Source of the DNA: Haemonchus contortus
Lineage: Eukaryota; Nematoda; Chromadorea; Rhabditida; Trichostrongylidae
Assembly (NCBI GenBank): GCA_000469685.2
Contig: LS997566.1
Coordinates: 29,389,932 to 29,453,931, forward strand
DNA: 64,000 nt
Reading direction: 5' to 3'
The stretch's first letter is position 1. Each line of letters starts with the position of its first letter. Position numbers and translations under genes: made by a program. Below, piece after piece: positions 32,085 to 43,606 of the stretch. The notes under the pieces were generated by a model. It saw nothing but the letters and a program-made list of their open reading frames with translations, made no database searches and was not told where the DNA came from.

Positions 32085-33228
32085 TTGACCAAGGATTACT
32101 TAATGGGGGAATTCTTTTTTGAAACGCTTAGAAATCGTTATTACTTTCCAAACAACGTAGTATTTGATCTTGAGCTTACTCACACATCCTCGATCATCTG
32201 GTGGGTAGAATAAAATTCTTTTGAAGGCGTCTAGTAATCAAGTAACGCTGCCAGTACCAGTGTTTAGTTTTTGGTTTTTGCTCCATACCTCCAGTCCTGC
32301 ACATAGAATGTTTCTCAATAAGCACCACTAGACTCAGCACCTCATGATACAATAAATGTGACCACGGAACCCAGCAGTGGGCGATGGTGAGGAAAGGGGT
32401 GGGAGAGGGCGTAGTAATCCTGTCGAAGTCAGAATTCCTCCTCAAATTTCCGTTTGAAATTTCATGGTTTCTAAGCAGAGTGTTTCATAGCACATGTTTA
32501 TTTCACAGACATGAAGAAATATTGTGATGAATTCAGCATCTCCTACATCCTCATCGAGGCGAGGAATGCGACTGCAATACGTTTGACTTCCTACAACAAG
32601 CGCTACTCACCTTTGCACGGATCACCCTCTGCTGACATGCTGAGATATGATCAATTGCGAAAATGAAGATAATGCCATAGTCAAACTAGATAGAAGGCAT
32701 CAAGAGCACTTAACAAGCGATATGAGACCTATGACGAATACTTTCTTCATGATAAAATAGTTGAAATCACTATAAAACAGGAACGACGTTCTCTCAAGTT
32801 TTGTGGTGCAGTCCGTGACAGCTGGAAACCTCTTGACACTGCATATCTTGCTTTCGCAGTGTGAAGAAATGCACTGTTTCACGAATAACCTGTTCGAACA
32901 CTTCCCAGAAGCTTGTCTAATACATGATAAGTCAAACCTATATTGTCTCCATTGTGTCTTACAGCTCACACAGTTACACTGAAAACAAAAAGTCAGTTGC
33001 TGCTCAATGAACCCCTCAGAGCATTCCAACAAGAAAACCCCTTCTCCATCGAAGGGAGCGAAGCTTCTTTCTTAGGGATTTTTTACCTATTCAACTTTAC
33101 TCTATTAAAGTGTGCTAGTGTGCGTAAGCACAAAATGCTAAGATTCACTGTCACGTGTCCTATACCAGCTGTGAGTTAATCAAAAAAGGTCAACACATAG
33201 AGTCCATGAAATTTTATTGCCATCGTTG

Positions 33229-34356
33229 TTATGGTGCAATACAAAGTGCTTCTTCTACACTGCAAACACAGTTGGTGCATTTGCAATCCTCGTTACTTGT
33301 GCATGGTTTACCAACATCGTAAATAAGAGAACCAAGATAGTTTCCTCTGAAAAACGGCTGTCGTAAGATGATAAACAATCTTCACTGGAGAGCGGTACTT
33401 ACGCTGGGGCGTATTCGCACCCTACAAGAGTCATGTGTTCACACCACCTCACCGCACAGCCGATCTTCTTGCTCGACTGCCAGACCACCTGAAACGATGA
33501 AACTGTTCTTTTAGTTGACAAAACTTGTAACGATTTCTATATCACCTGAGTATAGTGTCCGACGCCGTTGTTGAAAACCTCCATTGTAAGCTTGTTTTCT
33601 TCAGGTACGCCATGGTGTTCTAATTCGCTGAACCATGAATATACACTCTGAAGTTAAAGGTATCTTTTTTTGAAAAGCTGCTAGAATTCAGTTTCCTTAC
33701 TCCTGCTGCGGCGTGCGTCTTGTTAATGTTAATTCCCCCTGACATCCACAAGTTTTGTCCCCAGTAGTTCCTGTCTTTGTAGGAATTATGTGCGAATTTG
33801 CATTCCTTGGCGTAGTCCATCATGTTCTTTTCAATGGCGCAATCGTAAGTCTGCAACAGATTGTTACTAAAGAGACGGTCACATTAAACTGCGAATGGTT
33901 CAGGGTTCTGCAAAGGGTGTTGCACCACTGTTGTTAAATAGCAGTAAGCCATGTGTTCATACCATTTTCAGCATCCTAGCTGCCATCGTATCCTCCTGAC
34001 TTGTTCTTCGCTTTTCCTTGGGCAACGAGCGTCCTTAACCATTTCTGGTAATCACATTACGCCAAATGCTGCCTTGTTGTTTTACTGGGGAAACCAACCG
34101 ATACTCGTTGTGTTTGTCCAAAAACATTTTTCTCACTTCATCCGACATTCCTTCCGCGTCCGAGCACATGGCTGAAAATACTTGGCAATAGCAACTTTTG
34201 CAAGAAAGAGTAACGTCGTGTTGATGATTACTTACATGCTCGTGCAGATGTGGTAAGAAGTGCCTAAAGGCATAAACTTAGTAATTCATTTGAAATGATC
34301 AACGATAGCGTCAAAGCTCTACTTACCAATAAGGCTAGTTCCTTAAGTGAAAACAT
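33229..34356 (-). CDS. SCP/TAPS (CAP domain, ASP-like) secreted protein, left arm copy, probably disrupted
   Basis: This is the mirror image of the right-arm gene at 34709-35836; any position x on one copy corresponds to 69065-x on the other. All eight exons, splice sites, the TATA box (34403-34409) and the polyadenylation signal (33213-33218) are present and identical where I compared them. CAP proteins of this type are secreted by parasitic nematodes and adopt a Cys-stabilised sandwich fold. The same frame problem near the end of the fourth exon is present here, so both copies descend from one already altered gene or have been homogenised by gene conversion. The two genes are transcribed outward from the shared central spacer. 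Confidence 0.8.
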
Positions 34357-34656
34357 AATTTGCAGCGAGTGCGGATGCTTGGAACTGGAACCTGGAACTC
34401 CTTTTATATGAAAGCTAGACAAAACTGCCCAGCTGTACAGACACAATTGGATTCGGTTGAGAGATCCATGGCTCCTGGTCCGTTTGATGTCAGTTCTATT
34501 CAGTAATCGATACAGGTTTCACTTTGCACTCATTCTCATTACTTGTTAGGAAAGCTAACACCTTGGAAAGCAGATCGACACGTCAGAAATATTTATTCAT
34601 TATTCCATTGTGATTCTATTGTGTCTGTACAGCTGGGCAGTTTTGTCTAGCTTTCA

Positions 34657-34663
34657 TATAAAA
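34657..34663 (+). promoter_or_regulatory. TATA box of right-arm SCP/TAPS gene
   Basis: TATAAAA lies 46 bases before the start codon. An identical mirrored box serves the left arm, so the spacer and the inner arm ends form a divergent promoter. Confidence 0.6.
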
Positions 34664-34708
34664 GGAGTTCCAGGTTCCAGTTCCAAGCATCCGCACTCGC
34701 TGCAAATT

Positions 34709-35836
34709 ATGTTTTCACTTAAGGAACTAGCCTTATTGGTAAGTAGAGCTTTGACGCTATCGTTGATCATTTCAAATGAATTACTAAGTTTATGCCTTTA
34801 GGCACTTCTTACCACATCTGCACGAGCATGTAAGTAATCATCAACACGACGTTACTCTTTCTTGCAAAAGTTGCTATTGCCAAGTATTTTCAGCCATGTG
34901 CTCGGACGCGGAAGGAATGTCGGATGAAGTGAGAAAAATGTTTTTGGACAAACACAACGAGTATCGGTTGGTTTCCCCAGTAAAACAACAAGGCAGCATT
35001 TGGCGTAATGTGATTACCAGAAATGGTTAAGGACGCTCGTTGCCCAAGGAAAAGCGAAGAACAAGTCAGGAGGATACGATGGCAGCTAGGATGCTGAAAA
35101 TGGTATGAACACATGGCTTACTGCTATTTAACAACAGTGGTGCAACACCCTTTGCAGAACCCTGAACCATTCGCAGTTTAATGTGACCGTCTCTTTAGTA
35201 ACAATCTGTTGCAGACTTACGATTGCGCCATTGAAAAGAACATGATGGACTACGCCAAGGAATGCAAATTCGCACATAATTCCTACAAAGACAGGAACTA
35301 CTGGGGACAAAACTTGTGGATGTCAGGGGGAATTAACATTAACAAGACGCACGCCGCAGCAGGAGTAAGGAAACTGAATTCTAGCAGCTTTTCAAAAAAA
35401 GATACCTTTAACTTCAGAGTGTATATTCATGGTTCAGCGAATTAGAACACCATGGCGTACCTGAAGAAAACAAGCTTACAATGGAGGTTTTCAACAACGG
35501 CGTCGGACACTATACTCAGGTGATATAGAAATCGTTACAAGTTTTGTCAACTAAAAGAACAGTTTCATCGTTTCAGGTGGTCTGGCAGTCGAGCAAGAAG
35601 ATCGGCTGTGCGGTGAGGTGGTGTGAACACATGACTCTTGTAGGGTGCGAATACGCCCCAGCGTAAGTACCGCTCTCCAGTGAAGATTGTTTATCATCTT
35701 ACGACAGCCGTTTTTCAGAGGAAACTATCTTGGTTCTCTTATTTACGATGTTGGTAAACCATGCACAAGTAACGAGGATTGCAAATGCACCAACTGTGTT
35801 TGCAGTGTAGAAGAAGCACTTTGTATTGCACCATAA
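34709..35836 (+). CDS. SCP/TAPS (CAP domain, ASP-like) secreted protein, right arm copy, probably disrupted
   Basis: I read eight exons: 34709-34738, 34802-34829, 34894-34966, 35032-35102, 35215-35364, 35418-35519, 35577-35662 and 35719-35836, with GT/AG junctions. The first two encode a signal peptide (MFSLKELALLALLTTSARA). Exon 3 has the CAP N-terminal FLDKHNEYR. Exon 5 starts TYDCAIEKNMMDYAKEC. Exons 6-7 join as GVGHYTQVVWQ, the CAP signature. The last exon ends with GNYLGSLIYDVGKPC and a Cys-rich tail (CKCTNCVC). AATAAA follows at 35847-35852. Phases chain except at exon 4, where the frame through LVAQGKAKNKSGGY meets a stop before the expected MAARMLKM, which is open in another frame. 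A one-base change or an unusual acceptor could explain it; I call it probably disrupted. Confidence 0.82.
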
Positions 35837-37164
35837 CAACGATGGCAATAAAATTTCATGGACTCTATGTGTTGACCTTTTTTGATTAACTCACAGCTGG
35901 TATAGGACACGTGACAGTGAATCTTAGCATTTTGTGCTTACGCACACTAGCACACTTTAATAGAGTAAAGTTGAATAGGTAAAAAATCCCTAAGAAAGAA
36001 GCTTCGCTCCCTTCGATGGAGAAGGGGTTTTCTTGTTGGAATGCTCTGAGGGGTTCATTGAGCAGCAACTGACTTTTTGATTTCAGTGTAACTGTGTGAG
36101 CTGTAAGACACAATGGAGACAATATAGGTTTGACTTATCATGTATTAGACAAGCTTCTGGGAAGTGTTCGAACAGGTTATTCGTGAAACAGTGCATTTCT
36201 TCACACTGCGAAAGCAAGATATGCAGTGTCAAGAGGTTTCCAGCTGTCACGGACTGCACCACAAAACTTGAGAGAACGTCGTTCCTGTTTTATAGTGATT
36301 TCAACTACTTTATCATGAAGAAAGTATTCGTCATAGGTCTCATATCGCTTGTTAAGTGCTCTTGATGCCTTCTATCTAGTTTGACTATGGCATTATCTTC
36401 TATTTTCGCAATTGATCATATCTCAGCATGTCAGCAGAGGGTGATCCGTGCAAAGGTGAGTAGCGCTTGTTGTAGGAAGTCAAACGTATTGCAGTCGCAT
36501 TCCTCGCCTCGATGAGGATGTAGGAGATGCTGAATTCATCACAATATTTCTTCATGTCTGTGAAATAAACATGTGCTATGAAACACTCTGCTTAGAAACC
36601 ATGAAATTTCAAACGGAAATTTGAGGAGGAATTCTGACTTCGACAGGATTACTACGCCCTCTCCCACCCCTTTCCTCACCATCGCCCACTGCTGGGTTCC
36701 GTGGTCACATTTATTGTATCATGAGGTGCTGAGTCTAGTGGTGCTTATTGAGAAACATTCTATGTGCAGGACTGGAGGTATGGAGCAAAAACCAAAAACT
36801 AAACACTGGTACTGGCAGCGTTACTTGATTACTAGACGCCTTCAAAAGAATTTTATTCTACCCACAAGATGATCGAGGATGTGTGAGTAAGCTCAAGATC
36901 AAGTACTACGTTGTTTGGAATGTAATAACGATTTCTAAGCGTTTCACAAAAGAATTCCCCCATTAAGTAATCCTTGGTCAGTGAAAGACACCCATTTTCT
37001 TCGAATTTACTGTGCCATTCCGCTGATTTCATAGATTCTCTCTCTTCTCAAGGTTTTCTGAACCAAAAAAGATTTGATATCCTCGCCTTTAGTGGAGCTT
37101 TTCCACTACCGAGATAGAGTATATCAAGTAGAGTCCCATACATTTGGGTTTCTTGAACTCAGTT

Positions 37165-37850
37165 CATGCTTCATAAACCCTTGTTAAAGACACTGTTAAC
37201 GAATAAGTGGTTTCGGAGATTTGCACATGGTTTGAATTCGAAGCCCCCTCTAGTACCATTCGTGCAGGAATGAGGTCGGAAAACGGCTGGATAGGGCACA
37301 ATAAGGGGCCGGAGAAGTATCCACGGTCGCCCTCCGCCCCTCCATCGGTGTCACGTCAGACGAGTGTCGAGACAATACGGATTGCTATTATTCGTTCTAG
37401 GACCCACGCACAAAAAGCTAATCGCCGAGTGATGAGGCGATGTTTTTCTCCCATTCTTCTTTCCTCTGTTTTTCTTTTTGCTGCCGCGATCCCTTATTTG
37501 ATTTCCTACTCCTAGAGGCTGCAAAAGGTGAGCTACTTTTGCTGTTACTGGGGTTTTTTTTGTTTATTTATGCTTGTAAGTGAATGAATTGTGGATTACC
37601 ATTGTCTGTTCTTCGCACCAGGACCCACACGCGCGCAGTGAAACGCACTGTTTAGCTCGTCCGGGTGCCCCACCTTCTTCATTTTTCTGGTTTCATTCAC
37701 GTCCAACCCCCTTTTTAACGTTTTTTTCGCGGCCTTTTTCTCACTATGAAAACACCGATGCACGCAGTTTCTTCACCTCAGTCGCACTAGTTTCGATCTT
37801 GTCTTTCGTTTTTCATCATGATCTGGATTACCCAAAATCATGTTAACGGT
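37165..37850 (+). repeat. Dispersed repeat copy 3
   Basis: This is the longest copy of the family. It starts with the CACTGTT(A/C)ACGA phrase and the TTTGCACATGGTTTGA block shared with 12600-12720. It continues through segments shared with the minus-strand copy at 29543-29975. It includes an uninterrupted site near 37670-37700 corresponding to the place where copy 2 holds a MITE. Confidence 0.7.
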
Positions 37851-37858
37851 GCCTTTAA

Positions 37859-38472
37859 CCCTTTAACGACATCGGCACCCACCAGTGGGTGCCATTTTTG
37901 CTTGTGCATGGGACAGTGGCACCCGATGTTGGGTGCCACCAGTTTTTCTTTTTCTTACCTCACTTGAAACTTACACAATATTGTGATATTCATCAACAGA
38001 CTTCATAGTATTCATATTCATCATGGTTAACATGAATGTTACTTGGAAGATTGTTTATCGCAAACATGTCTAGTCAGTAGAGAACCACTAACAAAAGTTA
38101 GGTATATTTGCAAGACCTCTGTACGTCCTGAGAGCATTGCAGAGTCTTCATGACAATCGCAAAGCATAGATTGATCCTAGAGTGCTTTAAATATTATATT
38201 AATTCCTACTGCTTACTGCTTATTGCTTACCTTATTTCCAAAACTTCTATCCTACGTTTCTTCTGAGCTGGAGCTCCATTTCTAACCCCTAGTTATATAT
38301 GATAGAGAAAATGACATTTTGGTACTCCATTATGCCGGAAATATTGCTCAATTCAGTACCCCTCTCTTCTTCTGGAACAAAAGCACTTACCGGTGGGTGC
38401 CAGTCGCGCCCGAAAGGAAGGGGGCGTGGTCCTATGGACGCGTCACCTCGGAATCCGCTTTGTCGTAGAGGG
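37859..38472. mobile_element. piggyBac-like non-autonomous element
   Basis: The left end reads TTAA then CCCTTTAACGACA; the right end reads TGTCGTAGAGGG then CTAA. This gives inverted CCCT(N)TACGACA-type termini next to a TTAA-type target (one base changed on the right). Both ends carry GGTGGGTGCC-type subterminal palindromes (GGCACCCACCAGTGGGTGCC at 37873). TTAA plus CCC termini are typical of piggyBac. The 614-bp element encodes no transposase. Confidence 0.7.
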
Positions 38473-38779
38473 CTAACCTATCACATTGACCTTCTCGGGT
38501 TGTAGGCCAGCTTGGAACTAGTTTGAGCAGGTTCATCCGATATTAACGTATCTTTGTGAGTAATATTATCGTGGACATTCTGACTTTTATAAAAAGCCAC
38601 TGTCCTTTTCATGAAAGGTGGTATCAACTGCGTTCCAAGCGCAAATCACACACAATAACTCGTGTGTTACTAATCACTAATTTAGTGTGACAGCTGAGCA
38701 TCTACTTTTCACTGTATTATTTTATTATAATATTCTATGTTTTGAATGTTTTGAGATTCTCATCAACTATTCCCATAGA

Positions 38780-41575
38780 GTTGTGAATGATTGTTCGCAA
38801 CTCGGAGCTTGTGGGGGACCTCCCTTACTTCGTGTGTCGACAAGATCGAAGACGGAAAAAAGGTGGGGGTATATGCTGTATAGTGAGTACTTCCTTAGAG
38901 TGCGTTCAACTGAAATTAAACGAAAGCCTTGTCACAGACGTTCTCTCTTGTGATATTCTTATACGAAATGCGGAGTCTTCTGTTAGGATTATCATTGTCT
39001 ATCGCCCCCCCCCCCAAATTCAACAATAGCCGATGATGCCGCATTGATATACCTTTGAGTGCAACGCGTAATCATACAATTCTTATGGGTGATCTAAATC
39101 TCAGGATTGATTGGGGTACTGCCAAGCCATTAAACCATGCTTCTAGAAAGTTTCATCAACTTTTCGTTGACTGTCACTTTGTGCAGTACATCACGGAACC
39201 CACCCACAGTCCAAACATACTCGACATTATCCTTTCGGCTACCCCAATTATCTCAAATGTGAAGTTGTACCTCCATTCTCCTCTTCCGATTATAATATGG
39301 TCAGCTTTGAAGTTCATGCGTACACAACTGGTGTGGATCAGAGACAGCTCCTCCCTCTACCAAACATTAATAGCGTGGACTACCTTACTTTGAATTCGTA
39401 TCTTGAATGTATTGATTGGTTCGAGGTGTTGAACAAATTTACCAACGCAAGTGATGCCTACAGAAAGTTTTGTAATCAACTATATGCTGCATTTTCTAAG
39501 TTTGTCCCCTTCAGCGTTCCTAGAACTCATCAATCAAAGTATCCTATTCATATTAAGAATCTTATGTCCCAGAAAGAGAGACTGTTCCGCTCCCTACCTC
39601 TTCCCATCAGTGACAGCCGATACAAAAAAGTTTGCTCAGATCTTGATCAACACATCAAGAAATGGGCAAGCTACCGTGAAAGGCACCTTTCATCAAAATT
39701 GAATATCAAACAACTGTCCCGTTACATTAGGCAGAAAACTAAAACTAGTCCTGATCTACCGATTCTATCCGATGAGAATGGCACTGCCTTTGCATAGGAC
39801 TCACAAAAAGCTTTGGGTTTAGACCAATATTTCGCCAGTGTTTTCTCCATTACTTATTCAGCTGAAAATTTTGTGGAAATGAAAGGAATGCCTCACATAA
39901 GTAAAGTATTGTCTAATGTTTTCTTTCACCCTAACGATGTTCGTAAGGCGCTGGAAGGCTTGGAACCATCTCTTTTAAAAACGTATGACGGCTTCCCCAA
40001 ATTGTGTATAAGAATTGTGCCTCCTCATTATGTAAGCCGTTAACACATATCTTTAATATTTCTATGCTATAGGGAGAGGTTCCGAACATTTGGAAAAAAG
40101 CCTTGGTCACAGCTATCTCTAAGTCTCGAATAGTAGGCTTATTTCCGATTTCCGTCCTGTGAGCATAACGCCTACACCAGCAAAGCTAATGGAGAAGATC
40201 ATTAGGGACAAAATGATAGCTTGGATAGATAGATTTCGAGTGATGAAAAAAAAGGGCAACATGGGTTTTTGAGCGGGTCCTCCGCGCTATCTAACTTGGT
40301 GGGCAGCTTGCATGATTGGATTTATGCTATGAACGGTGGTAAATCTGTCGATATTGTTTTCGTCGACTTATCTAAGGCTTTTGATAAAGTCAGCCATCAG
40401 AAGCTACTGGCCAAACTTCAATACCTTGGCATTACTGGATAACTCCTTGAGTGGCTAAAGTCGTATTTGTAGATAGACATATGTGAAGGTGAGAAGCACC
40501 TTCTCTGATAGACATCATTGCACTAGTGGTGTCCCTCAAGGAAGCGTGCTGTCGCCACTATTATTTCTGATTTATACCATGGATCTACCTGCCTTCGTTG
40601 AATTATTACCTGAGGTCAAAGTACAGATGTATGCGGATGACATAAAACTGTACGCCTCATATGATGCAACCAATAAAATGCAAGTACAAAACGCACTTCA
40701 GCTTTCTCTTATGAGATTGGTGGAATGAGCTTCAGCATGGGTACCTGCAATAAATATAAATAAGTGCACAGTTCTCCATCTTGGAGATACATTCCGACTC
40801 GAGTATGAAACAAGCAGCACTGTATTAACTAGTTGCTCAAGTGTGAAAGATTTGGGTATAATAACACAGTCCTGAAATTCACAGAACAGATCGAAAGGGT
40901 GACGAAGAAAGCTTCTGCAGCGCTTTTTATTATTTTCCGTAATACCCAGATTAAAGAACCCAACTTACTCCTACGCCTTTATAATGCCTATGTATTGTAA
41001 CATCTGAACTACTGCTCTCATCTTTGGAATCCCATTCTTAAGAAAGAGGTAACCAAACTGGAGAAATTGCAACGTACTTTTTCCAGGTTGATTTATCTAA
41101 AAAACCATCCAGGAACTACTTTAAGTAACATTACAAGTTATGAAGAACGAATGAGATGGCTAGGGCTGACAAGTTGGAGCAAGGTGAGGTTAGTTAATGA
41201 CCTCACTCTGGGATTCTGAATGCTCAGACATGAAACTAGATTGAAACTGAGCAATTATTGGGTTTTCAAACCCTGCAGTGCAAGGTCTGGTAAGTTTGGA
41301 ATATATCATCAAAGAATACACAAGAAATTCTATTCGCTAACTTTCCACTCCTACTTTTATCGCACGGCAAGGAACTTCAATAAACTTCCACCCGAATTAT
41401 TTGGATCAATGAATGGTAAGGTGTTCAAAAAGAACTTACTAAGGCATAATTTCATCGATGCTATCAGCTTTGAAATTTGATATAGAGATCAGTTCAGATA
41501 TCGCAACAGTGGACTCTCATACTTCCTGCCTCACCACTCCAACAACACTGTGTCCTGACACTACCAGTAAACTTG
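38780..41575 (+). mobile_element. CR1/jockey-like LINE, plus strand, decayed
   Basis: Endonuclease, RT and C-terminal segments follow in order but in several frames. MGDLNLRIDW near 39085 and a PSSDHNMVSFEV-type end near 39280-39310 mark the APE endonuclease. RT begins near 40075 (VPNIWKKALVT). FVDLSKAFDKV near 40360 and YADDIKLY near 40630 are the catalytic motifs, with SGVPQGSVLSPLLF before. The C-terminal Arg/Phe-rich region (NFNKLPPELF) is near 41370. Stops and frameshifts (40441, 40470, 40726 and others) make it inactive. The 3' end is a TGATT pentamer run at 41571-41586. Confidence 0.88.
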
Positions 41576-43100
41576 ATTTGATTTGATTTATTACACGAAG
41601 GCATTCGTGTGAAGCCATAGCAATAAAACATGAACCGGAGCACAAAACAACTTAGGCTACAATTCATAGTGGTGAATTAACAATGGAAGATTGGAAAATA
41701 AAATTAAAATTAAAATTAAACTGAATGTAATGTCACGCACGCTGATAAGGCTGAGGAAAACCACTGGCAAACTGAAAGTGAGTTAGCCACATTGTGAAAA
41801 TACAATGCAAAGTGACAGAAGTTATGAACCATGATTACATTGGAAGTGTTGAGTCGCAAGTTTTTTGAACTGAGCAATGGTTTTAGGCACATCACCCCCT
41901 TTCACGATTCTGTTGAATTCTAAGCCAGCACGGTGGCAGAAAAAGTGAGATCGATGTGGAGTCTTTGGTCTGGGAATATATACCTTGAGGTTGCCTCCCC
42001 GCGTACGAGAGTCCCCTGCAGAGAATAGCATAGACTTATCAATAGAAACTTTTCCGTTAAGAATTCTGTAGAGCATAAGTACATCATTCAGCTTTCTTCT
42101 TTACTCAAGTGACTGTAAACCCAGCATTTTATTTCTAATAGCACTGTGAGGTATAGTCATATAGTTATACCCATGAACTCTAATTAATAGCTTCCTAGTG
42201 AAATCATTTTGTACCTTCTCAATAGTCTTAATAAGTATTTTCTTGTGTGGACTATAAATTACAGTTCCATATTCAAGGATAGGGCGGATATAAGTTTTCA
42301 AATGCACGAAGAAGTACTCGGACATCTTTGCTTCTAAACGCTTTATAAAAATTGAAGATCTTATTAGTAGCCTTGCTGACAAAGTCATCAAAATTAAGGT
42401 TGTGGTTAAAACCAAGATCCGTTGTCTCCTTAACAGTTTCCAAAACATTGCCCTAAATATAGTAAGAATAAGGTTTTGGCTGGGAATGGGATAGAATCAG
42501 AACTTTGGTCTTTTCCTGTGAAATGGGAGCCCCCTCTCTTTAGACCATGTACAAACTGCGTCAATAGCTGTTTGAAGACCTGCAGTATCATTGGCTGAAT
42601 CAATCACTTTGTAGATTTTTAGGTCATCAGCAAAAATCTTGCAACGGACCCCAACACTGGTAATAAGCGAACTTAGCTCATACGTATATATGTTGAATAG
42701 TAAAGGAGATAAAATTCCCCCTACGGCACTCCACTCGTGATCTTCTGAGCCGAGGAAAAAGTGTTTCTTATGCGAATTTGGAATGTTCTATTCGTGATGA
42801 ATTCACGCAACCACTCAAGAAGAGCACCACGAATTCCAACACTTTCCAGCTTAAGCAGCAGTTTCCCGTGCGGTACTTTGTCGAATGCTTTCATAAAGTC
42901 AAAGTAAATAATATGGACTTCTTTCTTCCTATCCATGCCTAATGTCCAATCATTGAGCGCCTCAAGTAATTGAGTTACCGTAGACTTGCATTTAACAAAG
43001 CCATGCTGATTAGGACTGATTACATGATATTTATCCAAGTGATCCAACATTTTTTTTCTGACTATTTTTTCAAATACTCTGGCTATTATCGAGGTACTAC
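41576..43100 (-). mobile_element. CR1/jockey-like LINE, minus strand, 3' part (interrupted by RTE)
   Basis: On the minus strand from 43100 down: ARVFEKIVRKKMLDHL, IYFDFMKAFDKVPHGK (RT motif A) near 42890, GGILSPLLF near 42710, FADDLKIY near 42620, and the C-terminal region with KVYIPRPKTPHRS near 41960-41990. The frame shifts at the GVP-GG boundary near 42721 and again near 42450 and 42090. It meets the plus-strand LINE tail to tail at the pentamer run. Sequence differs clearly from the plus-strand LINE, so it is a different family. Confidence 0.88.
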
Positions 43101-43606
43101 GGATCTCCTTCACTGAGGGTTCTCTCTCACTGAAGGATCCCAGCCGGTTAGTGACGAGGCTACGTAGGGCGTCCCCAGGTGGCGGATAGGGGAATTAATC
43201 GCCGACCAAAAGTCACCGGTACTTCCCAGAGACGCAGGTGGATTCAGGGGATGGACTCCTTGATTCTGCTGTGCTGGGTCGATATACCCTCTGTTCTTCG
43301 CAGGCGATCCACGCATACGTGTGTGGAGAGTCTGTGGGTGCAGTTGGTATCCTGCCCATCGACTCGGCCAAAAGCTTGCATTCGGGTGACGAACAAGTCA
43401 CGCTGGGAAGTATTTGGGAGGCGATTCGGGGCCGCCTCCAAAAACAAAGCCCCTTGTCCACTTCGGGATAGCCTGGCAAGCCCCCGGAGTCAATAGCCCC
43501 CACGTCAGAGCCTGGCAAGCTGCACGTTGGGTATCTTCACGCCAAAAACAGTAATAGAAATGGGCCTCATTCCCCTGAACCTGAGGGAGCCCCCAATACG
43601 GCAGCG

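Larger units (their letters stand above)
32085..36981. repeat. Large inverted repeat, arms of 2.36 kb around a 170-bp spacer
   Basis: The left arm (32085-34447) is the reverse complement of the right arm (34618-36981), symmetric about 34532.5. Inner parts look identical, including introns. The outer ~100 bp carries several substitutions, and a single-base length difference lies between about 32445 and 32700. Each arm contains one complete SCP/TAPS gene structure plus about 1.1 kb of downstream non-coding DNA. Confidence 0.95.

Noticed and set aside
36096..36365. Cys-rich 89-codon frame in the inverted repeat arm as a second secreted protein
   Set aside because: It has no signal peptide, no recognisable Cys framework, and it lies in the 3' flank of the SCP/TAPS gene; the mirror copy differs only by arm divergence.
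43179..43496. Independent gene in the RTE leader
   Set aside because: Frames on both strands overlap here, as expected of GC-rich leader sequence; no recognisable domain, and the region is bounded by the RTE target duplication.
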